From contig NBOG01000006.1 in the NCBI GenBank assembly GCA_002104535.1, forward strand, positions 1 to 64,000: a DNA stretch of 64,000 bases, given 5' to 3'. This stretch comes from Cognaticolwellia sediminilitoris (lineage in GTDB: Bacteria > Pseudomonadota > Gammaproteobacteria > Enterobacterales > Alteromonadaceae). The notes below the pieces were generated by a model. That model did not search any database. It was not told the DNA's origin and saw only the letters and a program-made list of their open reading frames with translations. Within the stretch, counting starts at the first letter, position 1. Each line of letters opens with the position of its first letter. Made by a program: the position numbers and the translations under genes. Shown piece by piece: positions 21,403 to 35,123 of the stretch.

Positions 21403-23469
21403 CTACTGTAATAATGAAATATCCGCTATTGCTAAGAAGCTATTACGAATTTCATTTAATAACGTTAAACGATTTGTTTTAACTTTCTCATCATCCGCCA
21501 TTACCATGACATTATCAAAGAAGTTATCAATTGCTTGCTTCAATGCAGCCAATTCAGTCAGCGCACTTTCATAATCCTTAATAGCCACCAACGGCATAAC
21601 TTTGCTTTTAACGACTATGAACGTTTTAGCTAATTCTATTTCCGCATTTTCAGATGCTAAATCAGTATTAAACTCACTAAATAGCTCACCTTTAAATTTA
21701 ACAAGGATATTACCAACACGTTTGTTAGCAGCAGCTAAGGTTTCTGCTTCTGCTAATGTTTTAAAATGAGCAACAGCATGAATGCGTTTATCAAAATCTA
21801 GCGGCGCAGAAGGAGCATTAGCTAAAACGGATTGGATAACGTCAACTGCAATGTTTTGATCTTGATAATAAGCACGGTAGCGACCAAATACAAAATCAAG
21901 AACTTGTTTAATCACTTCATCGTTTGATAATTTATCTTGATAAAGTTCAACACTTTTTCCGACTAAATCAGCTATATCTAAATCAAGGTCTTTTTCTACA
22001 ATAATACGAATTAAACCAATTGCAGCACGACGTAAAGCAAACGGGTCTTTATCACCTTTTGGCGCCTGATTAATACCGAAAATACCAACCAAGGTATCTA
22101 TTTTATCGGCAATCGCGACAGCACAACCGATAGTTTGTTCTGGTAATTTATCACCAGCAAAACGAGGTCGATATTGATCTTCAAGTGCTTGTGCTACAGC
22201 TGCAGGTTCACCATCATGTTGAGCATAATATTTACCCATAGTGCCTTGCACTTGTGGGAATTCCAATACCATATCTGACATTAAATCTGTTTTACTTAAT
22301 AAACCAGCGCGATATGCCATAGCGGCATCATCACCAATTTTCGTTGCAACAAATTCACTTAGACTCGCGATACGTTCTGACTTAGCTTTTACTGTACCGA
22401 GTTGTTTTTGAAACATTACCGAATCTAAACTTTCCAATCTAGACTCAAGTGATTGTTTTTTATCTGTTTTAAAGAAAAACTCTGCATCAGCTAAACGAGG
22501 ACGAATAACTTTCTCGTTTCCTTTGATAACTTGGCTTGGATCTTTACTTTCAACATTTGACACAAAAATGAATTTATTCAATAAGTTACCCTCACTATCC
22601 GTGACAGGAAAGTACTTTTGGTGGTCTTTCATTGAATATATTAATGGCTCTGCCGGAACATTTAAGAAGTCTTCATCAAAGCTACCAACGAGTACAACTG
22701 GCCACTCTACAATTGATGTCACTTCCTCTAATAATTCGTCATCCGGTAAAACAATGCCGCCAATACTATCTGCAGCAACTTTTATTTGTTGTGAAATAAT
22801 TTCTTTACGTGCTTCATAATCAACAACAACATGTGCTGCTGCCATCACTCGCTCGTAATCATTAGCATGTTCAATAGCAACTAAACCATGATGATGAAAT
22901 CTATGACCTGTTACTAAATTGTTAGAGCTTATGTTTAATGATTCACCAGCAATAATGCTTTCACCATACATTAAGGTCAGTGTATGTACTGGTCTTATAA
23001 ACTGCGTTCTACCTGAGCCCCAACGCATTGGTTTTGGTACTGGTAGCTTCGCGATAGCATTATTTACCATGATAGGAATTAACTGCTCAACATGTTTACC
23101 TTGCTCAACAGTTTTATATAGAAGCCATTCACCTTTATCGGTAACTAAACGCTCTGCTTCTGCAACCGTAATCCCATTTGAACGAGCCCAACCTTCAGCT
23201 GCTTTGCTCGCATTACCTTCACTATCAAAAGCAACACTAATTGCAGGACCGCGCTTTTCAATCGCTTTATCAGCTTGATTAGCGATTAAGTTTTCAACTT
23301 TTACGGCTAATCGTCTCGGCGTTGCATACCATTTAATATCTGTATAGCTGAGTTTTGCATCATCTAACTGTAATTTAATATGCTCATAAAAAGTTGTTGC
23401 TAATGTTCTTAATGATTTTGGTGGTAACTCTTCAGTACCTAATTCAATCAGTAGTGTTTCAGTTGTCAT
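21403..23469 (-). CDS. glyS: Glycine--tRNA ligase beta subunit
   Basis: GlyS is the large subunit of the alpha2beta2 bacterial glycyl-tRNA synthetase; it binds tRNA-Gly and completes the enzyme with GlyQ. The 688-residue protein starts TETLLIELGTEELPPKSL, the conserved N-terminus, and contains the HD-like region with MSDMVLEFPQVQGTMGKYYA near residue 395 and the DPFALRRAAIGLIRI block near 480. A C-terminal anticodon-binding helical domain follows. Its ATG shares the last base of the glyQ stop codon (TAATG), so translation is coupled for 1:1 synthesis. Length is the same as E. coli (689). Confidence 0.97.
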   Translation of the reverse strand: MTTETLLIELGTEELPPKSLRTLATTFYEHIKLQLDDAKLSYTDIKWYATPRRLAVKVENLIANQADKAIEKRGPAISVAFDSEGNASKAAEGWARSNGITVAEAERLVTDKGEWLLYKTVEQGKHVEQLIPIMVNNAIAKLPVPKPMRWGSGRTQFIRPVHTLTLMYGESIIAGESLNISSNNLVTGHRFHHHGLVAIEHANDYERVMAAAHVVVDYEARKEIISQQIKVAADSIGGIVLPDDELLEEVTSIVEWPVVLVGSFDEDFLNVPAEPLIYSMKDHQKYFPVTDSEGNLLNKFIFVSNVESKDPSQVIKGNEKVIRPRLADAEFFFKTDKKQSLESRLESLDSVMFQKQLGTVKAKSERIASLSEFVATKIGDDAAMAYRAGLLSKTDLMSDMVLEFPQVQGTMGKYYAQHDGEPAAVAQALEDQYRPRFAGDKLPEQTIGCAVAIADKIDTLVGIFGINQAPKGDKDPFALRRAAIGLIRIIVEKDLDLDIADLVGKSVELYQDKLSNDEVIKQVLDFVFGRYRAYYQDQNIAVDVIQSVLANAPSAPLDFDKRIHAVAHFKTLAEAETLAAANKRVGNILVKFKGELFSEFNTDLASENAEIELAKTFIVVKSKVMPLVAIKDYESALTELAALKQAIDNFFDNVMVMADDEKVKTNRLTLLNEIRNSFLAIADISLLQ

Positions 23470-24404
23470 TATGATTGCCCCTCAGCTGAGTTACCATTAG
23501 CAGAGTTATTTTTACAAAGTGGAAAGCCTAATTCTTCTCGTTTTGTATAATAGGCTTGTGCACATGCTTTAGATAATGCCCTTACCCGTAATATGTAACG
23601 TTGACGCTCAGTTACTGAAATAGCATGACGAGCATCAAGTAAGTTAAAGGCATGAGAAGCTTTCATAACTTGTTCGTAGGCTGGTAATGCTAAACCTGCT
23701 GCGATGAGTTTTTCACTGTCTGCTTCACACTGGTCAAAGGTTTTAAATAAAGCATCGACATCGGCATATTCAAAGTTGTAAGTAGATTGCTCTACTTCAT
23801 TTTGATGAAATACATCGCCATAAAGTACTTTACCCATTGGGCCATCAGTCCAAACTAAGTCATAGATACTATCAACATTTTGAATATACATAGCTAAGCG
23901 TTCTAAGCCATACGTAATTTCACCAGTAACAGGTGCGCACTCTATTCCGCCGACTTGTTGGAAGTAAGTAAATTGCGTTATTTCCATACCGTTTAGCCAA
24001 ATTTCCCAACCTAATCCCCAGGCACCTAAAGTTGGTGATTCCCAGTTGTCTTCTACAAAGCGAATGTCATGAACTAATGGGTCAACACCTAATTCTTTTA
24101 ATGAATCAAGGTAAAGCTCTTGGATGTTATCAGGTGAAGGTTTCAACATAACTTGGAATTGATAGTAATGTTGTAATCGATTTGGGTTTTCGCCGTAACG
24201 ACCATCTGTAGGACGGCGACATGGCTGTACATAAGCACTGCTCATCGGCTCTGGTCCAATTGAACGTAAAAAGGTCATTGGGTGGAATGTACCAGCACCT
24301 ACTTCTAAATCAAGTGGCTGTACTATGACACAACCCTGACGCGACCAATAATCTTGCAATTGCAATATCAGCCCTTGAAAGGTCTTTATATTAAACGTAC
24401 TCAT
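23469..24404 (-). CDS. glyQ: Glycine--tRNA ligase alpha subunit
   Basis: GlyQ is the catalytic alpha subunit that forms glycyl-adenylate. The 311-residue protein begins with [19 protein letters not shown] and includes the class II motifs [39 protein letters not shown] and [21 protein letters not shown]. Length compares with 303 in E. coli; the extra residues are a short polar tail ([14 protein letters not shown]-like). It leads the glyQS operon. The 176 bp upstream contains the gyrB terminator, so glyQS must have its own promoter between that and 24404. Confidence 0.97.
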   Translation of the reverse strand: MSTFNIKTFQGLILQLQDYWSRQGCVIVQPLDLEVGAGTFHPMTFLRSIGPEPMSSAYVQPCRRPTDGRYGENPNRLQHYYQFQVMLKPSPDNIQELYLDSLKELGVDPLVHDIRFVEDNWESPTLGAWGLGWEIWLNGMEITQFTYFQQVGGIECAPVTGEITYGLERLAMYIQNVDSIYDLVWTDGPMGKVLYGDVFHQNEVEQSTYNFEYADVDALFKTFDQCEADSEKLIAAGLALPAYEQVMKASHAFNLLDARHAISVTERQRYILRVRALSKACAQAYYTKREELGFPLCKNNSANGNSAEGQS

Positions 24405-24529
24405 ATCAATCCGAATCTATAGTTAAATTGTATTTTATAAGGCTAATTATACCTATTGTCAGTTTATTAGCCTAGTGCCCTAGCAGAGATGTTTGCTTAT
24501 AAATTTATAAAAACTGTGCTTATAAACAA

Positions 24530-24559
24530 AAAATGCCCGATTTGATGATCGGGCATTTT
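24530..24559 (-). terminator. Terminator of gyrB
   Basis: Perfect 12-bp stem (24530-24541 with 24548-24559, six-base loop) with GC-rich core GCCCGAT/ATCGGGC and T-rich flanks. It ends the leftward dnaA-dnaN-recF-gyrB transcription unit. Confidence 0.88.
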
Positions 24560-24580
24560 AATTTTATTAGTTTTTAAAAA

Positions 24581-28130
<3,550 letters not shown>

Positions 28131-28141
28131 TTAATATAAGT

Positions 28142-29245
28142 CTATAAACGCATTGGCATAACAACGTATAAAGCTTCTCCAGACTCTCCACCTTCGATAA
28201 CAACACTACTGTTGGCATCAGCTAAGGTGAATTTAACATCTGATTCTTTTATAGCATTTAGAACATCTAGAACGTAACTTACATTAAAGCCGATCTCCAC
28301 TTCTTCATAAGGGAAATCAATCTCAATAACTTCTTCAGCTTGTTCTTGCTCAGGATTGTTAGCTGTAATTTTTAATTCTGTTGCGCCAAAGTTAAGTCGT
28401 ACCCCCTTAAACTTCTCATTAGATAAAATAGAAGCTCGAGATAACACTTGTCTTAATTCGTCTTTGTTAGCATTAAGAATTTTATCACCATTACGAGGAA
28501 GTACTCGACGATAATCAGGAAAGCGTCCATCAACAAGTTTACTGGTAAAAGAAAATTCATTATCAATAATGCGAATATGGTTAGAACCTAAAAACACTTG
28601 CACAGGTTCGTCGACTGGATCTAATAAACGGATAATTTCAAGAATACCTTTTCTCGGAACAATGACTTGTCGCGCTGGTAATTCAAGCTCTGGATTTGAT
28701 ATTTTACAAATAGCTAAGCGATGGCCGTCAGTTGCTACAGATCTAATTTCATGACCTTCTGTCTCAATTGACATTCCATTGAGATAATAGCGAACATCTT
28801 GGTTTGCCATTGAAAAGTGAGTGCTTTCGATTAAACGTAAAAATTCAGATTTTAATAACTTGAATTCAACATCACCTTTCCACTGTTCAATATTTGGGAA
28901 GTCATTAGCGGATAAAGTAGAAAGAGAATATTTACTACGCCCTGTACTAATTTTAATCACGTCATTATCTGATTCGAAAGTGAGCATTGAGTCATCGGGT
29001 AAACTCTTACAAATATCGAGTAACTTTCGAGCAGGTATCGTTATTTTTCCATCTTCTGCATGATTATCAACAGTTGCATATGCCACCATCTCCAACTCTA
29101 AATCAGTAGCTGTTAGAGTAAGTGATTGCCCACTAACATCAAAAAGTATATTACCTAGAATAGGCAAAGTGCTCTTTCGTTCAACAGCTCCAGAAACCAG
29201 TAATAATGGTTTCAATAGTAATTCTCTATTCAGTGAAAATTTCAT
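28142..29245 (-). CDS. dnaN: DNA polymerase III sliding clamp (beta subunit)
   Basis: DnaN forms the dimeric ring that tethers polymerase III to DNA. The 367-residue protein is the family length and comprises three similar clamp domains; recognisable segments include LPILGNILFDV, TDLELEMVA, the DGHRLA segment (ATDGHRLAICK) and the C-terminal YVVMPMRL that closes the partner-binding pocket. It is 27 bp downstream of dnaA and 11 bp upstream of recF, so it is part of one operon. No anomaly is seen. Confidence 0.98.
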   Translation of the reverse strand: MKFSLNRELLLKPLLLVSGAVERKSTLPILGNILFDVSGQSLTLTATDLELEMVAYATVDNHAEDGKITIPARKLLDICKSLPDDSMLTFESDNDVIKISTGRSKYSLSTLSANDFPNIEQWKGDVEFKLLKSEFLRLIESTHFSMANQDVRYYLNGMSIETEGHEIRSVATDGHRLAICKISNPELELPARQVIVPRKGILEIIRLLDPVDEPVQVFLGSNHIRIIDNEFSFTSKLVDGRFPDYRRVLPRNGDKILNANKDELRQVLSRASILSNEKFKGVRLNFGATELKITANNPEQEQAEEVIEIDFPYEEVEIGFNVSYVLDVLNAIKESDVKFTLADANSSVVIEGGESGEALYVVMPMRL

Positions 29246-29272
29246 TTCTGACTCGCTTTAACTTACTTATTA

Positions 29273-30637
29273 TTATGATGACAATGTTCGTGTTAAATTT
29301 GAATAATCTTCTTTTATATCATGAGATTCTTCACGTAATGCTTTTACCTTACGACAAGCATGCAAAACGGTAGTGTGGTCTCTGCCACCAAACGCATCGC
29401 CAATTTCAGGTAGGCTGTGATTAGTTAGCTCTTTAGATAATGCCATTGCAATTTGTCTAGGTCTAGCAACAGAGCGATTTCTTCGCTTAGAAAGTAGATC
29501 TGCTACCTTTATTTTATAATATTCAGCCACTGTACGTTGTATATTATCGATAGTAACTAATTTATCTTGTAAAGCCAGTAAATCACGAAGTGCTTCTCGG
29601 ACAAAGTCTATGGTTATAGCTCGGCCAGTAAAGTTAGCATTAGCAATCACTCGATTTAATGCCCCTTCTAATTCGCGAACATTTGAGCGCAAGCGTTTAG
29701 CAATAAAAAATGCCACTTCGTCTGCTAAGTTTATATGACTTTCTTGGGCTTTACGTTTAAGAATAGCAACACGAGTTTCTAGTTCTGGGGGTTCTATAGC
29801 AATAGTTAAGCCCCAGCCAAAACGTGACTTTAAACGATCTTCGACATCTACTTCTTTAGGATAACGATCACTGGTTAAGATAATTTGTTGATTACCTTCA
29901 AGTAAGGCATTAAAAGTATGAAAAAACTCTTCTTGTGTACGGTCTTTACCTGCAAAGAACTGAATATCATCAATTAATAACGCATCGACTGAACGATAAT
30001 ACTGCTTAAACTTTTCCATCGCGTTATTTTGCAGTGCACGTACCATGTCTTGTACGAAGCGCTCAGAATGCATGTAAGCTATTTTGGCGTTAGGTTTGTT
30101 CATTAATATGCCATTGCCTACGGCATGCAATAAATGTGTTTTACCTAGACCTGTACCACCATAGATAAATAAAGGATTATAAGCAGCACCAGGATTGTCA
30201 GCGACTTGTGAAGCTGCCGCACGGGCTAACTGATTAGATTTACCTTCGACAAAGTTATCAAAAGTATATTTAACTCTAACATTTGTAGTTTTAGGTAAAT
30301 TACTTTCTGGTGCAGAGGTTTCTTTATTTTCTGAGCGAATGTTAGGTTGTAATTGACTGATGCTATTTTGGATATTGGATGTTTGCGCAGGAATGCTACC
30401 AACATCAAAACGTAAAAGTGGAGGGTTTGCAGTATCTTGCATACCAACGAGTTCGTTAATACGATTAACATATTTGTCGCGAACCCAATCCAACACAAAT
30501 CGATTAGGCGCATATAATGTCATTATATTATCTGTAATAACGCATTGTAATGGACGAATCCACATACTAAATTGTTGTGCGGGCAATTCTTCTTGTAAAA
30601 CAGACAAACATTTTTGCCAAAGTGAATGATCCAACAA
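29273..30637 (-). CDS. dnaA: Chromosomal replication initiator DnaA
   Basis: DnaA binds DnaA boxes at oriC, unwinds the AT-rich region and loads DnaB. The 454-residue protein has the N-terminal DnaB/DiaA-interacting domain I ([15 protein letters not shown]), a variable linker (about 90-125), the AAA+ domain with Walker [14 protein letters not shown] and Walker [14 protein letters not shown], and the C-terminal DNA-binding domain with the signature [16 protein letters not shown]. It is transcribed away from the rpmH promoter. A perfect DnaA box about 115 bp upstream of the start suggests autoregulation. Confidence 0.98.
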   Translation of the reverse strand: MLDHSLWQKCLSVLQEELPAQQFSMWIRPLQCVITDNIMTLYAPNRFVLDWVRDKYVNRINELVGMQDTANPPLLRFDVGSIPAQTSNIQNSISQLQPNIRSENKETSAPESNLPKTTNVRVKYTFDNFVEGKSNQLARAAASQVADNPGAAYNPLFIYGGTGLGKTHLLHAVGNGILMNKPNAKIAYMHSERFVQDMVRALQNNAMEKFKQYYRSVDALLIDDIQFFAGKDRTQEEFFHTFNALLEGNQQIILTSDRYPKEVDVEDRLKSRFGWGLTIAIEPPELETRVAILKRKAQESHINLADEVAFFIAKRLRSNVRELEGALNRVIANANFTGRAITIDFVREALRDLLALQDKLVTIDNIQRTVAEYYKIKVADLLSKRRNRSVARPRQIAMALSKELTNHSLPEIGDAFGGRDHTTVLHACRKVKALREESHDIKEDYSNLTRTLSS

Positions 30638-31114
30638 CCGACTCCTGATAAATACTTTGCTTCCTGCATGTTGATGTTATCGTTAAAATGGACGATAGAA
30701 AAACAGAACAGTAAAAAATTTAGTTTTTATAATAGCCCTATTATCACTATAGTTATCCACAACTTCAATATTGACTTTTCAATAAATCGCTTTTATTTTG
30801 TATTAAATTTCTTAAAGTCAATGAAATTAGATACATCGGTTATTTCTAATAGCAAATTAATGCTAAAAAAAATTCAATATACTATTTAATTATTACTATA
30901 ATTAACCCTATAAATTGATTAGCTAAAGGTGGATTGTTATAAAACTGTGGATATATTTTCGATCTGAACGATCCGCGAACGATCTTTTTAAAATAGCTTG
31001 TGAATAAGCATTGACAAAGCATCGTTCTCTATATAGAATTTCGCCTCATTTTTAGACCCAGTGTGCTCATGAAGGCTGTTTTGCCAGGGCAACAACAACA
31101 GACGGATTAGCGTA
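30638..31114. promoter_or_regulatory. dnaA-rpmH divergent control region with DnaA boxes
   Basis: This AT-rich spacer contains no convincing gene. It holds one perfect DnaA box (TTATCCACA, 30753-30761) and two one-mismatch boxes on the other strand (30946-30954 and 30999-31007). Three GATC sites cluster at 30961-30984, within two direct copies of GAACGATC 11 bp apart; an inverted GAACGAT is at 31021-31027. The rpmH promoter lies at the right end. In pseudomonads the functional origin is in this same dnaA-rpmH position, so the boxes may be an ancestral or auxiliary origin, though the main origin here seems to be the mioC-mnmG spacer. Confidence 0.7.
31011..31039 (+). promoter_or_regulatory. 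rpmH promoter
   Basis: Consensus -35 TTGACA (31011-31016), exactly 17 bp spacer, -10 TAGAAT (31034-31039), about 75 bp upstream of the rpmH ATG. Strong match expected for a ribosomal protein gene. Confidence 0.8.
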
Positions 31115-31249
31115 ATGAAAAGAACATTTCAACCTAGTGTATTAAAGCGTAAGCGTAACCATGGCTTCCGTGCTCGTATGGCAACAAAAAACGGACGTGC
31201 AGTAATTTCACGTCGTCGTGCTAAAGGCCGTGCAAGCTTAAGTGCTTAA
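31115..31249 (+). CDS. rpmH: 50S ribosomal protein L34
   Basis: A 44-residue, strongly basic protein beginning [18 protein letters not shown] and ending GRASLSA, unmistakable bacterial L34. It is a structural protein of the large ribosomal subunit. The start follows a leader of about 70 bases from a consensus promoter. rnpA follows after 41 bp, the universal bacterial pair. It is easily missed by length cut-offs. Confidence 0.97.
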   Translation: MKRTFQPSVLKRKRNHGFRARMATKNGRAVISRRRAKGRASLSA

Positions 31250-31280
31250 TCTTTTAACTTGTTACTTAAGTTAGAAGGAT

Positions 31281-31299
31281 AGTAACCGCTATGGTTACT
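31281..31299 (+). promoter_or_regulatory. Hairpin over the rnpA start codon
   Basis: AGTAACC (31281-31287) and GGTTACT (31293-31299) form a perfect 7-bp stem whose five-base loop contains the first two bases of the rnpA ATG (31291). The AAGGA ribosome binding site lies immediately before the stem. The structure could keep RnpA translation low compared with L34. Confidence 0.55.
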
Positions 31300-31647
31300 T
31301 ATGAATTTAATCGGGAGTCACGTTTGTTGACTCCCGGTCAATTTCAAGCTGTATTTACAAAACCTCTTCGTTTTGGCTCTAGCCACATCACAATTCTCGT
31401 CACACCAAATTCTGATAATAACAACCGTCTTGGTCTAGCCATTGCAAAAAAACGGGTTAAACTCGCTGTACAACGAAATCGTATCAAACGACAAATTCGA
31501 GAAAGCTTCCGTTTAAATCAACATAACCTCCCCCATATAGATATGGTCGTTATGGTGAAATCTGGCACTGACAAGCTCGAAAACAAAGAAATTAATCAGC
31601 AATTGGAAAAAATATGGCGAAAAATAATTCAACGCCACAAAAAATAG
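31291..31647 (+). CDS. rnpA: Ribonuclease P protein component
   Basis: RnpA is the protein cofactor of RNase P, which trims the 5' leader of tRNA precursors with the RNA subunit (not in this window). The 118-residue basic protein has the N-terminal [12 protein letters not shown] segment and the RNR signature [13 protein letters not shown] near residue 68. It overlaps yidD by 34 bp in another frame, the normal arrangement. The start codon is embedded in a perfect hairpin. Confidence 0.95.
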   Translation: MVTYEFNRESRLLTPGQFQAVFTKPLRFGSSHITILVTPNSDNNNRLGLAIAKKRVKLAVQRNRIKRQIRESFRLNQHNLPHIDMVVMVKSGTDKLENKEINQQLEKIWRKIIQRHKK

Positions 31648-31862
31648 CTGTTACTTTAGTAAAAGCTTACCAGCGTTGGCTTAGCCCATTGCTTGGACCC
31701 CATTGTAGATTTGATCCAACATGCTCTTTTTATGCTATTGAAGCAATTAATCGCTTCGGTGTGATAAAAGGTTGTTGGTTAGCAGGCAAACGTATACTAA
31801 AATGCCATCCACTTAATGCGGGAGGACATGATCCCGTGCCACAATCAAAAAAAGAGAAATAA
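31614..31862 (+). CDS. yidD: Membrane protein insertion efficiency factor YidD
   Basis: YidD is a small amphipathic membrane-associated protein that assists YidC-dependent insertion. The 82-residue protein shows the family core [20 protein letters not shown] followed by SFYAIEAI and a C-terminal [13 protein letters not shown] motif; its conserved cysteines are present. It begins inside rnpA (34-bp overlap) and ends 6 bp before yidC, so expression is coupled in the rpmH-rnpA-yidD-yidC unit. Confidence 0.95.
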   Translation: MAKNNSTPQKIAVTLVKAYQRWLSPLLGPHCRFDPTCSFYAIEAINRFGVIKGCWLAGKRILKCHPLNAGGHDPVPQSKKEK

Positions 31863-31868
31863 GACATT

Positions 31869-33500
31869 ATGGAATCACAACGCAGTTTTCTTTTTATTGC
31901 GCTAATGGTTGTTACCTATTTGCTATTTAATCAATGGCAAATGGACAATGCTCCAGTTATTGAGCAACCAGCAGTATCTCAACAAACAACTCCAAGCAAT
32001 AATAACGGCGATTTTGTTCCTGAATCTTCAGCTACAGCAACGTCTATTAATAATGAAGCGAAAAAAGTAGTCAGCGCAACGCTAATTTCAGTAACCAACG
32101 ATGTTTTATCATTAAAAATTGATACTAACGGTGGCGATATTGTTGAAGCAAAATTACTTAAATTCGATACTGAACAAGGCAGCGGCATACCCTACACTAT
32201 TTTACGTAACGACCGAGATCGCTACGTTGCACAAAGTGGCCTAACTGGCGCTCAAGGTTTAGACCGTGTAATTAAAGGCCGTCCTATTTATCAAACGTCT
32301 GCTACTTCATATCAGGCAAGTGCTAACGAGCCACTTAAAATTGATTTAAACTATATTGATAATAGCGGTTTATCAGTAACCAAACGATTTACCTTAAATC
32401 ACGACAGTTACGCGATAAAAGTTGAATACATTATTGCCAACAACGCGACTACTCCTGCTAGTGTTCAAATGTATGCGCAGCTTAAACAAACAACGTTAAT
32501 AGAAAGTTCAAGTAGCTTAATTCCTACTTATAAAGGTGCTGCTTATTCAACCACTGAAGATATTTATGAAAAATATGACTTCGATGACATTGCAGATGCT
32601 AATTTAAATGTTACCACCCAAGGCGGCTGGGTTGCGATGTTACAACATTACTTTGTTTCTTCATGGGTCCCAGAAAAAACAGCTAATAATCAATTGTATA
32701 CTAGCTATTCAAGCAATAAAGATGCGGTCATTGGTTTTAAAGCTCCAGCAATCACCATTGAACCAAACAGCACAGCAACAACATCTGCAACGTTTTATGT
32801 TGGCCCGAAAGATCAAGACGTATTAGAAAGTATTGAAGAAAATCTAGATTTAACAATCGATTACGGATTTTTATTTATGATCAGTCAACCATTATTCTGG
32901 TTACTAATCAAAATTCAGTCTTTTGTTACTAACTGGGGTGTTGCCATAATCATCATTACCCTAATAGTTAAAGGTGCTATGTATCCATTAACGAAAGCGC
33001 AATATACCTCAATGGCTAAAATGCGTGCATTACAACCTAAAATGACCCAGCTGAAAGAACGTTTTGGTGATGATAAACAAAAAATGTCACAAGCGATGAT
33101 GGAGCTTTATCGAAAAGAAAAAGTTAACCCTGCTGGTGGCTGTTTACCATTAATAGTTCAAATGCCAATATTCCTAGCGTTATATTGGGTGTTTTTAGAA
33201 AGTGTTGAATTACGTCATGCGCCATTTATGTTGTGGATACAAGATTTGTCTGCACAAGACCCGTTTTATATCTTACCGATATTAATGGGTGTCAGTATGT
33301 TCATTATGCAAAAAATGCAGCCGATGACCGTACAAGACCCTATGCAGCAGAAAATTATGCAATATATGCCGGTAATGTTTACAGTGTTCTTTTTCTGGTT
33401 CCCGTCAGGGCTAGTACTTTACTGGTTAGTGAGTAATATTATTTCAATTGTTCAAATGAAAATAATATTCTCGGGCATCGAAAAAGCCAAAGCGAAGTAA
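31869..33500 (+). CDS. yidC: Membrane protein insertase YidC
   Basis: YidC inserts and folds inner-membrane proteins alone or with SecYEG; subunit c of the ATP synthase encoded later in this window is a classic substrate. The 543-residue protein has the gammaproteobacterial plan: an N-terminal transmembrane helix (about 6-24), a large periplasmic beta domain (about 60-330), then five hydrophobic helices in the conserved C-terminal region starting WGVAIIIITLIVKGAMYPLT, with the cytoplasmic MRALQPKMTQLKERFGDDKQK hairpin in split form. It is followed by a strong terminator. Confidence 0.97.
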   Translation: MESQRSFLFIALMVVTYLLFNQWQMDNAPVIEQPAVSQQTTPSNNNGDFVPESSATATSINNEAKKVVSATLISVTNDVLSLKIDTNGGDIVEAKLLKFDTEQGSGIPYTILRNDRDRYVAQSGLTGAQGLDRVIKGRPIYQTSATSYQASANEPLKIDLNYIDNSGLSVTKRFTLNHDSYAIKVEYIIANNATTPASVQMYAQLKQTTLIESSSSLIPTYKGAAYSTTEDIYEKYDFDDIADANLNVTTQGGWVAMLQHYFVSSWVPEKTANNQLYTSYSSNKDAVIGFKAPAITIEPNSTATTSATFYVGPKDQDVLESIEENLDLTIDYGFLFMISQPLFWLLIKIQSFVTNWGVAIIIITLIVKGAMYPLTKAQYTSMAKMRALQPKMTQLKERFGDDKQKMSQAMMELYRKEKVNPAGGCLPLIVQMPIFLALYWVFLESVELRHAPFMLWIQDLSAQDPFYILPILMGVSMFIMQKMQPMTVQDPMQQKIMQYMPVMFTVFFFWFPSGLVLYWLVSNIISIVQMKIIFSGIEKAKAK

Positions 33501-33515
33501 ATCAATAACGCTTTT

Positions 33516-33540
33516 AAAAAGGTAGCTTAGCTACCTTTTT
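33516..33540 (+). terminator. Terminator of the rpmH-rnpA-yidD-yidC unit
   Basis: Eleven-bp stem AAAAAGGTAGC/GCTACCTTTTT with a three-base loop and a continuing T run (to 33542). Confidence 0.9.
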
Positions 33541-33687
33541 TTATGCCTTAAATTTAGTGTTTTTCAAAACATCTAACGCTGACAAAAGTCTAATATCAAA
33601 ACAATCACCTTAACTGCATTTCAACCGCATAGTTAACGGTTTATAATATCGCCAATGAAAACCATTTACCGTAACTGAGAACACGAA

Positions 33688-35073
33688 ATGACCAACCTTG
33701 CTTTTTCATCAGGCCAGAAAGAAACTATAGCAGCGCAGGCTACAGCACCAGGTAGAGGTGGTGTTGGGATCATAAGAGTATCAGGGCCAGAAGTTAAAAA
33801 TGTCGCTCAAGCAATTTTAGGTAAAGTACCAGAATTAAGAAAAGCAGAATATTTAACCTTTAAAGATCAGGCCGGACAAGCCTTAGATCAAGGCATCGCA
33901 ATTTATTTTAAAGGCCCTAATTCATTTACCGGTGAAGATATTCTTGAACTACAAGGCCATGGTGGCCCAATAATTCTAGATATGCTGCTAAAAGAAATTT
34001 TAGCGCTGCCTAATGTCAGAATGGCAGGTCCCGGTGAATTTAGTGAACAGGCATTTCTGAATGACAAACTAGATTTAACTCAAGCAGAAGCAATAGCAGA
34101 TTTAATAAATTCGAGTTCCGAGCAAGCTGCACGTTGTGCCTTACATTCTCTTCAAGGTGACTTTTCAAAACTGGTTCATCAAATGGTGAATGACACCATA
34201 CATTTACGTATGTATGTTGAAGCTGCCATCGACTTCCCTGAAGAAGAAATAGACTTTCTAGCCGATGTAAAAGTGGTCAATGATTTAAAAGCTATTATTG
34301 CTCAAGTCGCAGAAGTCAAAAATAAAGCGCAACAAGGCAGTATTATTCGTGAAGGTATGCGTGTTGTTATTGCCGGTCGCCCTAATGCCGGTAAATCAAG
34401 CTTACTTAATGCCTTAAGCGGTAAAGAAAGTGCCATTGTTACCGATATTGAAGGTACAACACGAGACGTATTATCAGAGCAAATCCATATCGATGGCATG
34501 CCACTGCACATTATTGATACTGCTGGTTTACGAGAAAGCGCAGACAAAGTAGAACAAATAGGTATTGAACGTGCTTGGCAAGAGATAAAGCAAGCTGATC
34601 GTGTGTTACTTATGATTGATTCTGCTCATGATGAAACGCTTGATCCTAAAGCCGTTTGGCCGGAATTTTTTGAAAAACTACCGGATAATATTGGTTTAAC
34701 CGTGATCAGAAATAAAGCTGACATAAGTCAAGCTAAAACAGGCTATAGCGAACTCAATGCAACACCGACAATTACCTTATCAGCAAAAACTGGTGCTGGC
34801 GTTACAGCACTAACAGAGCACCTTAAACATATCATGGGCTATCAGGGTAGTACTGAGGGCGGCTTTATGGCAAGAAGACGCCACTTAGTTGCCCTTGAGC
34901 AAGCACATAAACACTTAGAAATAGGTTTAGAGCAACTTGAGTCTTACGTAGCAGGTGAAATACTGGCTGAAGAATTGCGATTTTGCCAAGAAGAGTTGAA
35001 TAAGATCACCGGTGAATTTACCAATGATGACTTATTGAGCCAAATATTTTCCTCTTTTTGTATCGGCAAATAG
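33688..35073 (+). CDS. mnmE: tRNA modification GTPase MnmE
   Basis: MnmE (TrmE) with MnmG installs 5-carboxymethylaminomethyl groups on wobble uridine of certain tRNAs. The 461-residue protein has an N-terminal tetrahydrofolate-binding domain ([16 protein letters not shown]), a helical domain, an inserted G domain with [14 protein letters not shown] near residue 228, [16 protein letters not shown] and NKAD, and the invariant C-terminal CIGK (C458). Its partner MnmG is encoded across oriC, 0.9 kb downstream. It has its own start region after the yidC terminator. Confidence 0.97.
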   Translation: MTNLAFSSGQKETIAAQATAPGRGGVGIIRVSGPEVKNVAQAILGKVPELRKAEYLTFKDQAGQALDQGIAIYFKGPNSFTGEDILELQGHGGPIILDMLLKEILALPNVRMAGPGEFSEQAFLNDKLDLTQAEAIADLINSSSEQAARCALHSLQGDFSKLVHQMVNDTIHLRMYVEAAIDFPEEEIDFLADVKVVNDLKAIIAQVAEVKNKAQQGSIIREGMRVVIAGRPNAGKSSLLNALSGKESAIVTDIEGTTRDVLSEQIHIDGMPLHIIDTAGLRESADKVEQIGIERAWQEIKQADRVLLMIDSAHDETLDPKAVWPEFFEKLPDNIGLTVIRNKADISQAKTGYSELNATPTITLSAKTGAGVTALTEHLKHIMGYQGSTEGGFMARRRHLVALEQAHKHLEIGLEQLESYVAGEILAEELRFCQEELNKITGEFTNDDLLSQIFSSFCIGK

Positions 35074-35123
35074 TTAAAAATACCATTAAGTACCTTTCAG
35101 TTTTAAGTAAATAGGAGCAATAA

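Noticed and set aside
30626-30889. An 87-codon open frame in the dnaA-rpmH spacer
   Set aside because: It overlaps the dnaA start and its translation is rich in Ile, Asn, Phe and Ser as expected from AT-rich non-coding DNA; the spacer is explained by promoters and DnaA boxes.
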